From Acidimicrobiia bacterium (lineage in GTDB: Bacteria > Actinomycetota > Acidimicrobiia > IMCC26256 > JAMXLJ01): a stretch of DNA of 64,000 nucleotides. A program made the translations under genes and the position numbers. The notes beneath the pieces were generated by a model. The model searched no databases, was not told the DNA's origin, and saw only the letters and a program-made list of their open reading frames with translations. The DNA is taken from positions 165,705-229,704 of the forward strand of contig DASRES010000015.1 of assembly GCA_035651955.1 (NCBI GenBank), given 5' to 3'. This document shows positions 16,657 to 24,399 of the stretch, piece after piece; the first letter of the stretch is position 1, and every line of letters begins with the position of its first letter.

Positions 16657-17835
16657 TCACCCCCGAGGGAGTCCCAGGATGCGCTGGGCGATGATGTTGC
16701 GCTGGATCTCGGCGCTGCCTCCCGCGATGGTCCCCGCGAAGCTCGTCATGAACCCGCGTGCCCAGCGGCCGTCCTCCTGCCCGCGCTCGGGGTCGACCAC
16801 CGGTCCGTATGCGCCCTGGATCTCCATCCCGAGCTCGAACACCGCCTTGCTCGCCTCGGACGTCGCCATCTTCATGTAGGAGTGCTCGGGTGCCGAGCTG
16901 CCCTGCGCGAAGCTCGTGAAGCCCTTGTAGCCCAGCGCGCGCAGGCTGGCGGCCTTGCTGTAGGACTCCGCGATGCGCCGTCGCACGGTCGGGTCGTCGG
17001 CGACCCCGACGCGGTGCGCGAGATCCACGAGCGCGCGCACGCCTTGCTCGAGACGGGCGACGCCCTCGACCCACAGGCCGCCCCGCTCGTGGGCCAGCGA
17101 GCCCTGGGTGATGCGCCAGCCGTCGTTCAGCGTGCCGACGAGGTTCTCGCGCGGGACGACGACGTCGGTGAAGAACACCTCGGCGAAGCCGGCGAGCCCG
17201 TTGATGTGACGGAGGGGGCGGATGTCGATGCCGGGCGTGTCCATGTCGATGATGAGCACGCTGATGCCCTTGTGCTTCGGAGCGTCCGGGTCGGTGCGCA
17301 CGTAGCAGAAGCACTTCTGCGCGTGCATCGCGTAGCTCGTCCACACCTTCTGCCCGTTGACGACGAACCGGTCGCCGTCGAGCTCCGCGCGCGTCTGCAG
17401 TCCTGCGAGGTCCGAGCCCGCGTTGGGCTCGCTCATCCCGATGCACCAGACCGTGTCGCCGCGTATGGCCGCGGGGACGAGCTGCTTCTGCGCGTCGTTG
17501 CCGAACTCGAGCAGGCTCGGACCGACGATCGCGTACCCGGGGAAGTGCACCGCGCGCGGGATCCCGCGCGACGCCATCTCCTCGAGGTACACGAGCGTCT
17601 GGACGGGTGTCGCGTTCCGGCCGCCGAGCTCGGGTGGGTAGCCGGGCACCATCCACCCGTGGTCGAACAGCGTCGCCTGCCAGTCACGGGCCCACTGCGG
17701 GATGACGTCGCCCGCCTCGTCCTCGGCGGCCGCGAAGTCGTGGAACCGGTGCGCCTCGGGTGGAAGGTGCTCGTCGAGGAACGCGACGAGCTCGGCGCGG
17801 AACGCCTCCTCCTCGGGACCCCACGCGAGGTGCAT
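16657..17835 (-). CDS. Acyl-CoA dehydrogenase, long subunit (FadE-like)
   Basis: The protein has 392 residues. All three domains are present: the N-terminal helices, the middle beta domain (CIGMSEPNAGSDLAGLQTRAELDGD, NGQKVWTSYA), and the C-terminal domain ending GGSAEIQRNIIAQRILGLPRG, the usual FAD/active-site end of the family. It lies 19 bp after the SDR gene and 71 bp before the shorter partner, on the same strand, so SDR and both dehydrogenases look co-transcribed. Reaction: alpha,beta-desaturation of an acyl-CoA with electrons going to ETF. The substrate is likely branched or steroid-derived by analogy only. Confidence 0.9.
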   Translation of the reverse strand: MHLAWGPEEEAFRAELVAFLDEHLPPEAHRFHDFAAAEDEAGDVIPQWARDWQATLFDHGWMVPGYPPELGGRNATPVQTLVYLEEMASRGIPRAVHFPGYAIVGPSLLEFGNDAQKQLVPAAIRGDTVWCIGMSEPNAGSDLAGLQTRAELDGDRFVVNGQKVWTSYAMHAQKCFCYVRTDPDAPKHKGISVLIIDMDTPGIDIRPLRHINGLAGFAEVFFTDVVVPRENLVGTLNDGWRITQGSLAHERGGLWVEGVARLEQGVRALVDLAHRVGVADDPTVRRRIAESYSKAASLRALGYKGFTSFAQGSSAPEHSYMKMATSEASKAVFELGMEIQGAYGPVVDPERGQEDGRWARGFMTSFAGTIAGGSAEIQRNIIAQRILGLPRG

Positions 17836-17854
17836 CGGCGGACGGCCCTCGCGC

Positions 17855-18772
17855 TCAGCCCTGCGGGCCGAACATGAACGGTGGCACGCCGGGGTCGGAC
17901 TTGGCGAACAGCGTGTCGCGGCCCGACTCGATGTCGGCGATCGTCCACGGCTTGTCGGACGTGATCTCGGTGATCGGCCGCCAGCCCTGCACGATCTGCG
18001 CGAGCCCGCCTTGGATCTTCAGCACCTGGCCGGTGACGCCGGCCGAGAGGTCGGACGCGAGCCACGCGACCCCGGCGGCCACGTTCTCGGGTGCGAACTT
18101 GTCGAACTCGCCCTCCTTCGCGTTCATGAACCCGCTCGCGACGGTCTCGGTGAGGCGAGTGCGCGCGACCGGTGCGATCGCGTTCACGCGGACACCGATC
18201 CGCTCGAGCTCGCGCGCCATGACGATCGTCAACGCCGCGATGCCTGCCTTCGCGGCCGCGTAGTTGGCCTGGCCGGCGTTGCCGTAGAGGCCGGACTCGC
18301 TCGCGGTGTTGACGATCTTCGCGTTCACGGGCCCGCCGCTCGCCTTGCTCTGCTGACGCCAGTACGCGGCGGCGAACTTGCTCGGTGCGAAGTGGCCCTT
18401 CAGGTGGACCTTGATGACGGCGTCCCAGTCGGACTCGTCCATGTTGAAGCTCATCTTGTCGCGCAGGATCCCGGCGTTGTTCACGACCACGTCGAGCCCG
18501 CCGAACGTGTCGATCGCCTGCTGCACGACGGCCTCGCCGCCCTTCCACGACGCGATGTCGTCGTAGTTGGCGACCGCCGTGCCGCCCGCGCCCGTGATCT
18601 CGTCGACCACGAGCTGCGCGGGCCGGTCGTCCTTGCCCTCGCCGCTGAAGTCGCCGCCGAGGTCGTTCACGACGACCGACGCGCCCTCGGCCGCGAGCAG
18701 CATCGCCTCGGCGCGCCCGATGCCGCGACCCGCGCCGGTGACGATCGCGACCTTCCCGTCGAACAGGCCCAT
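17855..18772 (-). CDS. SDR oxidoreductase, 17-beta-HSD4/MFE2-like 3-hydroxyacyl-CoA dehydrogenase
   Basis: The protein has 305 residues from ATG 18772, with AGGAG 7 nt upstream. It shows TGAGRGIG (NAD binding), NDLGGDFSGEGKDDRPAQ (the insertion typical of the MFE2/HSD17B4 branch), NNAG and the Ser-Tyr-Lys active site (S in NTASESGL, YAAAK). These enzymes oxidise 3-hydroxyacyl-CoA, including steroid side-chain esters. Its position ahead of two FadE-like genes fits a beta-oxidation unit. A palindromic operator overlaps its promoter. Confidence 0.9.
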   Translation of the reverse strand: MGLFDGKVAIVTGAGRGIGRAEAMLLAAEGASVVVNDLGGDFSGEGKDDRPAQLVVDEITGAGGTAVANYDDIASWKGGEAVVQQAIDTFGGLDVVVNNAGILRDKMSFNMDESDWDAVIKVHLKGHFAPSKFAAAYWRQQSKASGGPVNAKIVNTASESGLYGNAGQANYAAAKAGIAALTIVMARELERIGVRVNAIAPVARTRLTETVASGFMNAKEGEFDKFAPENVAAGVAWLASDLSAGVTGQVLKIQGGLAQIVQGWRPITEITSDKPWTIADIESGRDTLFAKSDPGVPPFMFGPQG

Positions 18773-18804
18773 GCTCACTCCTGTCGTGCTCACGTGGCGG
18801 GTTG

Positions 18805-18826
18805 CTGACGTCGGTGTCAGACAGTA
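18805..18826 (-). promoter_or_regulatory. SDR/FadE operon promoter with CTGAC-N6-GTCAG operator
   Basis: On the minus strand a -10 box TACTGT (18826-18821) is followed at once by CTGACACCGACGTCAG (18820-18805), a perfect 5-bp inverted repeat with a 6-bp spacer. The operator covers the expected transcription start, the usual position for a repressor of TetR type. The same CTGACAC half-site occurs at 10158, 10210 and 19927. Confidence 0.5.
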
Positions 18827-18864
18827 GCGGCGGGTCTCGCAGGCGGGCCAAAGCCCACCCGCCG

Positions 18865-19839
18865 TCAGTACGCGCCGACGTTCTCGAAGATCCGGCGGGG
18901 GTTCCCGACGAGCATCGCGTCGATCTGCGCGTCCGTGACGCCGCGGTCGCGCAACGCCGGGAGGACCTCGTCCGAGATGTGCGTGAAGTTCCAGTTCGGC
19001 GCGCCGACGTGCAGGACCTCGAGGTCGAACCAGTCGATGAAGCACGACGCGTCGTGCGAGAGGACCATCTTCTCGGCGTAGCCCTGCTCGCACAGCTTCA
19101 CGACCGTGTTCACCCGGTCCTCGAACGGCAGGATCACGTCCACGCCGAAGCGGTCCATCCCGATGTACGAGCCGTTGTCCATCAGCTCGCGCAGGTAGTC
19201 GAGGTCGGTGCTGTCACCCGAGTGGCCGACGATCACACGCTCGAGGTCGACGCCCTCCTCCTTGAAGACGCGCTGCTGGTCACGACCGCGGTAGTGCTGG
19301 ACGTTCGTGTGCGTCGTGATCGGCACACCGGTCTCGCGGTGCGCGCGCGCCGTCGCCCGCAGCACCCGCTCGACGCCCGGTGTCAGGCCCGCCTCCTCGG
19401 TGACGCACTTGAGGATCGCGGCCTTCACGCCCGTGTCGGCGATGCCCTGCGTGATGTCGCGCACGAACATCTTCACCATCACGTCGACGCCGTCGGGCTG
19501 CAGCTGCGGGAACCGGTAGTGGAACCAGAACGGGACGTCGTTGTACGTGTAGACACCCGTCGCGGCAACGATGTTGAGCTCGGTCTGCGCGGCGACGCGC
19601 TGCACGCGCGGGATGTAGCGACCGAGGCCGATGACGGTCGGGTCGACGATCGTGTCGATGCCCAGGGCCTTCAGCTCGTTCAGCTTCGCGATGGCGTCCG
19701 CGACGCGCTCCTCCTCGTCCCAGTCGCCCGGGTAGTTCTGCTGGATCTCGGTGTTGAGGACGAAGACGTGCTCGTGCATCAACGTCGGCCCGAGCGCGGC
19801 GGTGTCGACGGGCCCGCGGACCGTCTCGACGGTGGGCAT
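18865..19839 (-). CDS. Phosphotriesterase-like lactonase (PLL) / amidohydrolase
   Basis: The protein has 324 residues from ATG 19839, with AGGAGG 8 nt upstream. It has a TIM-barrel amidohydrolase metal set: His22-x-His24 (LMHEHV), Lys144 (AAILKCV, the residue usually carbamylated to bridge two metals), His177 (ITTHT), His206 (IVGHSGD) and Asp263 (LSHDASC). Members hydrolyse lactones or, promiscuously, phosphotriesters. It lies between catabolic genes and diverges from the unknown 19988 gene. Lactone cleavage during degradation is the most likely role. Confidence 0.92.
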   Translation of the reverse strand: MPTVETVRGPVDTAALGPTLMHEHVFVLNTEIQQNYPGDWDEEERVADAIAKLNELKALGIDTIVDPTVIGLGRYIPRVQRVAAQTELNIVAATGVYTYNDVPFWFHYRFPQLQPDGVDVMVKMFVRDITQGIADTGVKAAILKCVTEEAGLTPGVERVLRATARAHRETGVPITTHTNVQHYRGRDQQRVFKEEGVDLERVIVGHSGDSTDLDYLRELMDNGSYIGMDRFGVDVILPFEDRVNTVVKLCEQGYAEKMVLSHDASCFIDWFDLEVLHVGAPNWNFTHISDEVLPALRDRGVTDAQIDAMLVGNPRRIFENVGAY

Positions 19840-19926
19840 GGCGCGACCTCCTGTCGTCCCGCTGCTGCGCGTTCGGCGCGGGCGGCGGACGGTACCCGAG
19901 CCTGCTCGGCGAGGCGCGGCGCGCAC

Positions 19927-19948
19927 CTGAGGGCGTGTCAGATAGCGT
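19927..19948 (+). promoter_or_regulatory. Promoter with CTGAGGGCGTGTCAG inverted repeat
   Basis: An inverted repeat with arms CTGA and TCAG and a 7-base spacer (19927-19941) sits directly before a plus-strand -10 box TAGCGT (19943-19948). It shares the GTGTCAG (CTGACAC) half-site with three other operators in the window. The downstream gene starts at 19988 with its own GGAGG. Confidence 0.4.
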
Positions 19949-19987
19949 CGCCGCCGGACCCGTCGGACCGAGCTGCCGGAGGCAACC

Positions 19988-20821
19988 GTGAACTACCCGC
20001 TCGACGTCGGTGGTGTCGACGACTACGCGATCAAGGTCGGGAGCATGCTGCTCACGCTCGTGGACCCGTCGAAGGGCTACGAGCGCGCGTACAACCGGTG
20101 GTACGAGCGGGACCACTTCTACGCGGGCTGCATGATCGGCCCGTTCCTCTTCGCGGGGAGCCGGTGGGTGGCGACACGCGAGCTCAAGGACCTGCGCTGG
20201 CCGAAGGGCGACACGACGATCGCGAACCCGATCGACGCCGGCTCGTACGTCGCGATCTACTGGGTCGAGAAGGGCCATCACGAGGAGCACTTCGGCGAAT
20301 GGGCCCGCCCGCAGGTGCGCGACCTCTACGCGCAGGGCCGCGGCTTCGCGGAGCGCAAGCACGTGCACACCGTGCTGTTCGACCACCTCGGGGCGGTCTA
20401 CCGCGATCCCGACGACGTCGCGGTGCCGGTCGAGCTCGCGCTCGACCACGGCTACGACGGGCTCGTCGCCGCGTGGTTCGACGCGCGCGGCACGGACGCG
20501 CGCGGGTTCCACGAGAAGGTGTCGAAGGAGCTGCTGCCCGAGCTGATGCAGGGGTCCGGCATCGAGATCGCGAGCACGTGGACACCGTCGGCGGGCGAGA
20601 ACGACGAGAAGGATGTTCCCATGGACCTCGGCTCACGCGCCGGCGGGCCCGAGCGCGCGTGCCAGCTGTTCTTCGTGTCCGGCGACGTGCGCGACACCCT
20701 CGACCGGTTCCACCGCTACACCGACGGCATCGGCAAGCAGGGCCTCGGCGACGTCCACCTCGTGGCGCCGTTCTTCCGGACCGTCATCGGCACCGACAAG
20801 TACGTCGACGAGCTCTGGTGA
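19988..20821 (+). CDS. Conserved protein with two dimeric alpha/beta-barrel-like halves, unknown function
   Basis: I do not recognise this gene. It encodes 277 residues from GTG 19988, preceded by GGAGG. Two halves look distantly alike: an N-terminal one with YERAYNRWYERDHF and GSRWVATREL, and a C-terminal one with LFFVSGDVRDTLDRFHRYTDGI and VAPFFRTVIGTDKY. Repeated short strand-helix units ending in a histidine-rich or aromatic strand resemble ferredoxin-like dimeric alpha/beta barrels (EthD or monooxygenase type). No signal peptide or membrane segment. It is divergent from the lactonase and convergent with an enoyl-CoA hydratase across a strong hairpin, and shares the CTGACAC operator half-site with catabolic genes, so a role in the same pathway is plausible. 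Confidence 0.6.
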   Translation: MNYPLDVGGVDDYAIKVGSMLLTLVDPSKGYERAYNRWYERDHFYAGCMIGPFLFAGSRWVATRELKDLRWPKGDTTIANPIDAGSYVAIYWVEKGHHEEHFGEWARPQVRDLYAQGRGFAERKHVHTVLFDHLGAVYRDPDDVAVPVELALDHGYDGLVAAWFDARGTDARGFHEKVSKELLPELMQGSGIEIASTWTPSAGENDEKDVPMDLGSRAGGPERACQLFFVSGDVRDTLDRFHRYTDGIGKQGLGDVHLVAPFFRTVIGTDKYVDELW

Positions 20822-20826
20822 CGCGA

Positions 20827-20871
20827 AGATGCGGCACTGACGTACGGATTCCGTACGTCAGTGCCGCATCT
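20827..20871. terminator. Perfect 21-bp hairpin, bidirectional terminator
   Basis: The arm 20827-20847 pairs without mismatch to 20851-20871, leaving a 3-base loop (att). It lies between the stops of two convergent genes (20821 and 20879), so it can end transcription from both sides. There is no strong U tract, as is usual in actinobacteria. Confidence 0.85.
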
Positions 20872-20878
20872 CGCGTGG

Positions 20879-21691
20879 TTACCGCCCGGTGAACCTGGGG
20901 TCGCGGCGTTGCTTGAACGCGGCCATGCCCTCGACGAGGTCGGACGACGTCGTCGCGAGCGACTGGAACGCGCCTTCGCGGTCGAGCGAGTGCGCGAGGT
21001 CGGTCTCGAAGCTCGCGTTGAGCAATTGCTTCGACAAGCCGAGCGAGCGCGTCGGACCCGCCGCGAGACGGGCGGCGAGCTCGGTCGCCTCGGCGTCGAG
21101 CTCGTCCTGCGCCACGCACCGGTACGCGAGGCCGAGGTCGACCGCCTCCGCGCCCTTGCAGCCCTCGCCGAGCATGACCATCGCCTTGGCGCGCGGCAGC
21201 CCGACGAGGCGGGGAAGCAGGTAGGCGCCACCGGCGTCGACGACGAGCCCCCACTTCGCGAACGACCACAGAAAGCGCGTCTCGGGGTGCACCATCACGA
21301 AGTCGCACGCCAGCGCGAGGTGCGCACCGGGCCCGACCGCGACGCCGTTCACGGCGGCGACGGTCGGCTTGTCGAGCTCCCACAGCTCCCGGATGAACGC
21401 CTGCACGCCGACGCGCAACGCCTCCGAGGTCGAGCGCGTCTCGAACTCGCCGCCACCGGCTCGCGCGACCGTCGAGGCCCCGAGGTCCATGCCCGCGCAG
21501 AACGCGTCGCCGACACCGGTGACGAGCAGCGCGCGCACGTCCGGGTCGGCGCGTCCCGCGCGGACCGCGTCGACGATCGTGTCGCGCATCTCGATCGAGA
21601 GCGCGTTCTTCGCCTCGGGCCGGTCGAGCGTGATGCGACAGACGTGGTCGTCGCCGGTCTCGACCCGGACGCCGGTCGCCGTGGCGGTCAC
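20879..21691 (-). CDS. Enoyl-CoA hydratase/isomerase family protein
   Basis: The protein has 270 residues and starts at GTG 21691, overlapping the thiolase stop as GTGA. Crotonase motifs: ITLDRPEAKNALS, DAFCAGMDLGA (oxyanion loop 1), AVNGVAVGPGAHLALACDFVM (loop 2), and a C-terminal FTGR-type end, DPRFTGR, typical of the family. It is the last gene of the HMGCS/OB-fold - thiolase - hydratase operon and is followed by a strong hairpin. Likely substrate: an unsaturated acyl-CoA made or used by its operon partners. Confidence 0.92.
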   Translation of the reverse strand: MTATATGVRVETGDDHVCRITLDRPEAKNALSIEMRDTIVDAVRAGRADPDVRALLVTGVGDAFCAGMDLGASTVARAGGGEFETRSTSEALRVGVQAFIRELWELDKPTVAAVNGVAVGPGAHLALACDFVMVHPETRFLWSFAKWGLVVDAGGAYLLPRLVGLPRAKAMVMLGEGCKGAEAVDLGLAYRCVAQDELDAEATELAARLAAGPTRSLGLSKQLLNASFETDLAHSLDREGAFQSLATTSSDLVEGMAAFKQRRDPRFTGR

Positions 21692-22863
21692 CGTTGGTTC
21701 GTCAGGATGTTCACGACCGACACACCCGAGCCGCGGCCACCCACGTTGTGCTGCAGCGCGTAGCCGTTGCGGATCTCGACCTGCCGGTCGCCCGCCTCCC
21801 CGCGCAGCTGCCACCAGCACTCCGTCAGCTGCGCGACGCCCGTCGCGCCGATCGGGTGCCCCTTGGCGAGCAGCCCGCCCGACGTGTTGACCGGGATGCG
21901 GCCCGTGAGCGACGTCTCGCCGTCGAGCGACGCGACGCCGCCTTTGCCCTTGTCGACGAACCCGAGGTCCTCGATGTCGAGGATCTCGGTGATCGTGAAG
22001 CAGTCGTGCACCTCGGCCATGTCGACCTGCGACGGCTCGATCCCTGCCATCGCGTACGCGCGCTTCGACGCCTCGGTCGTCGCCTGGAGCCCTACGAAGC
22101 TCGACTTCTCGTGCAGGTACGGGTGGTCCGTCGCGACGCCGAACCCCGCGACGTACACCGGCTTGTCGGTGAACTCGCGGGCGCGCTCCGCGTTGACGAG
22201 GATCGTCGCCGCGGCGCCGTCGGTCTGCGGGCAGCAGTCGAGCAGGTGCAACGGCGTGCAGACCGGCGGCGACTTCATCACGTCGTCGACGGTGATCTCG
22301 TTCTGGAAGTGCGCGTACGGGTCGAGCGCACCGTTGTGGTGGTTCTTCACCGCGACCGACGCGAGCATCTCGCGGGTCGTGCCGAACTCGTGCATGTGAC
22401 GCGTCGCGAACGGCGCGAACAGCACGGGCGCGGTCTCTCCTCGGGTGAGGATCGGGTGACCGGCCGCGGCGCGTGACAGGAGCCCCTCCTCGGTCGACTT
22501 GTCGCGCATCTTCTCGACGCCGATCACGAGCACGACGTCGTACACGCCGCTCGCGACCGCCATCGCGCCGACCCGGAACGCGTCCGAGCCGGACGGGCAC
22601 GCGTTCTCGACGCGCGTGCACGCGATGCCCGCGAGGCCGATGGCGGTCGGCACCGTGTTGCCGCCGATGCCCTCCTGGCCCCACAGCGTGCCCCGCTGCG
22701 TCGCGACGAACGCGGCCTCGACCTGGTGCGGGTCGAACCCCTTGTCGACCGCGTCGACCGCGGCGTTGAACGCGCCCGCCGCCATCTGCTCGTAGCTCTG
22801 GTCGAACAGCTCCCCGAACTTGATCAGCCCTGCGCCGACGACCGCGACCCGGTTCCACGCCAT
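21688..22863 (-). CDS. Thiolase / acetyl-CoA acetyltransferase (SCP-x type)
   Basis: The protein has 391 residues; ATG 22863 overlaps the stop of the upstream gene (TGATG). A nucleophilic Cys is in ENACPSGSDAF (Cys89), a His in VHDCFTITEIL and the C-terminal GHPIGATG motif are all present, so it looks catalytically complete. Reaction: cleavage or formation of 3-ketoacyl-CoA. It is placed between an HMG-CoA-synthase-like/OB-fold fusion and an enoyl-CoA hydratase, an arrangement reminiscent of the archaeal thiolase-HMGCS-DUF35 complex. In steroid catabolism DUF35 proteins also partner thiolase-like aldolases. Confidence 0.92.
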   Translation of the reverse strand: MAWNRVAVVGAGLIKFGELFDQSYEQMAAGAFNAAVDAVDKGFDPHQVEAAFVATQRGTLWGQEGIGGNTVPTAIGLAGIACTRVENACPSGSDAFRVGAMAVASGVYDVVLVIGVEKMRDKSTEEGLLSRAAAGHPILTRGETAPVLFAPFATRHMHEFGTTREMLASVAVKNHHNGALDPYAHFQNEITVDDVMKSPPVCTPLHLLDCCPQTDGAAATILVNAERAREFTDKPVYVAGFGVATDHPYLHEKSSFVGLQATTEASKRAYAMAGIEPSQVDMAEVHDCFTITEILDIEDLGFVDKGKGGVASLDGETSLTGRIPVNTSGGLLAKGHPIGATGVAQLTECWWQLRGEAGDRQVEIRNGYALQHNVGGRGSGVSVVNILTNQR

Positions 22864-24323
22864 CACACACCCTCCGCAGCGTTGTCGTCCTGCGTCGCCG
22901 TCGCGCGCGCCTTGAACCCGTAGACGGGCACGCCGCGCTCGTACGCGTACCTGCGCAACACCAGCTCCACCGGCGAGCCGACGTGCAGCCCCGAGCCGTC
23001 CCCGACGACCTGCAGCATCACGCGAGCGCCGTCCTCGAGGTCGACGACCGCGATCGGCAGCGGCGCGACGAACGGCGCGGGCATCGTCTGGTTGACGACG
23101 AACGTGTGCACGACGCCGCGCCGCGCGAGCGCGACCGGCTCCAGCTTCGTGCCGCCGCACTGCACGCACGTCGGATGGATCGACGGCGGCGTGCTGATCG
23201 TCCCGCAGTCGGCGCAGCGCGCGCCGAGCAGACCGAGCATCTCGTCCATGCCTCGCACGAACATCGCGCTCTCCGGCGGCACGCCCATCGGGACCGTCTC
23301 ACCCGTCGCGACGAGCTGGCCGCGGGCCCGCAGCACCTCCGTGTAGCTCGCGCTCCGCCCGCCGGCCAGCGCGTCGGCGGTGCCGGCCGCACCGGGGACC
23401 GGCGCGTCGACCGTCACGACGACCCCGGTCGCGCGCCCGCCGCCGTACGCGACGACACCCACCGCGCCCGGCGCGTCGAACGCCTGGGCCGCGCCGAGGA
23501 GGGCCGCCGCCGCGCCGGTGTCGCCGACGGCCCCGTACGCCGCGCTCGACGCCGGTGCACCGGCGCCGAGCTGCTTCGCGACCGCGGCGCCGAGGCGGCC
23601 GTCGGGGTCGGGGAGCGACCACGCGCTCACGTCGAGGGCGCCGAGCTGCTCGGCGACCTCGCGCACGAGCGGCACGAAGACCTCCTCGCGGAACAGCCGG
23701 GCGTCGTAGACGTCCCGGGTCGCCGGTTCGTCGTCGCCGCGATAGCGGTCGAGGAACGGGCGCGTCCGCGTGACACGCGCCCCGATGGTCGCGGGGCCGT
23801 CGCCCGCCGACAGCACGACCGCCGCCGCGCCCGCACCCGATCGCGTCTCGAACGGGGTCCCCGGGCCCGGCACGACCGCGTCCGACACGACGACGAGCGC
23901 GACCCGTGCGGATCCCGCCGCGACCGCGTCGGCCGCGGCGAGCAGCGCCTCGATCCCGGCGTGCGTCGAGCCGCTGCACAGCGCACCGGACGAGTTCGGT
24001 GACAGGCCGACCGCGGCGGCGAGGAGCGCGTGGCTCGGGCCCTCGGCGAACGGAGGCCGGCTCGTGCCCCACCAGAGCCCGTCGACCGTCGCCCCGTCGA
24101 TCCCGGCCGCGGTCAGCGCGCGACCCGCGGCTTCCGCGGCCAGCGTGAGGACGTCCTCGTCCGGCGCACAGACCGCGGTCCGTCCCCGACCGCCGCCGCG
24201 ACCCCAGGCCGCGCCGACGTCGGCGGCGTCGAGACGGAGGCCGGCGGCCGACGCGCCGACGGAGACGATCCGGGCCGGGGAGCTGCGCGCGGGGGACGTC
24301 ACGGAACCTGACTCTAGCGTCAT
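22863..24323 (-). CDS. HMG-CoA-synthase-like domain fused to zinc-ribbon OB-fold (DUF35)
   Basis: A 486-residue protein (counting from ATG 24323; GTG 24302 is an alternative start and fits a leaderless promoter better). Residues ~15-310 resemble 3-hydroxy-3-methylglutaryl-CoA synthase of the archaeal type: WWGTSRPPFAEGPS then SGALCSGSTHAGIEA with candidate nucleophile Cys116. The usual second-loop His is not evident. Residues ~365-475 form a rubredoxin-like zinc ribbon (Cys370, 373, 386, 389) and an OB fold. In archaea these are separate proteins in a complex with thiolase; here they are one chain, and the thiolase gene is immediately downstream. Function: CoA-thioester condensation or retro-aldol; not settled. 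Confidence 0.8.
   Translation of the reverse strand: MTLESGSVTSPARSSPARIVSVGASAAGLRLDAADVGAAWGRGGGRGRTAVCAPDEDVLTLAAEAAGRALTAAGIDGATVDGLWWGTSRPPFAEGPSHALLAAAVGLSPNSSGALCSGSTHAGIEALLAAADAVAAGSARVALVVVSDAVVPGPGTPFETRSGAGAAAVVLSAGDGPATIGARVTRTRPFLDRYRGDDEPATRDVYDARLFREEVFVPLVREVAEQLGALDVSAWSLPDPDGRLGAAVAKQLGAGAPASSAAYGAVGDTGAAAALLGAAQAFDAPGAVGVVAYGGGRATGVVVTVDAPVPGAAGTADALAGGRSASYTEVLRARGQLVATGETVPMGVPPESAMFVRGMDEMLGLLGARCADCGTISTPPSIHPTCVQCGGTKLEPVALARRGVVHTFVVNQTMPAPFVAPLPIAVVDLEDGARVMLQVVGDGSGLHVGSPVELVLRRYAYERGVPVYGFKARATATQDDNAAEGV
24302..24322 (-). promoter_or_regulatory. Leaderless-type promoter with TGAC-N6-GTCA
   Basis: Minus-strand -10 box TAGAGT (24317-24312) stands about 9 bases ahead of GTG 24302. 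TGAC and GTCA, 6 bp apart (24309-24322), flank it. If this is the promoter, ATG 24323 cannot be the start and the protein begins VTSPARS, seven residues later. Confidence 0.4.
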
Positions 24324-24399
24324 GTGTCCTGGCTCCCTCGGGTCGGACGCCGGGCGCGGCGTGTTCAACTCGTGAGCGGTTCGCGTCGATACGTCAGGG

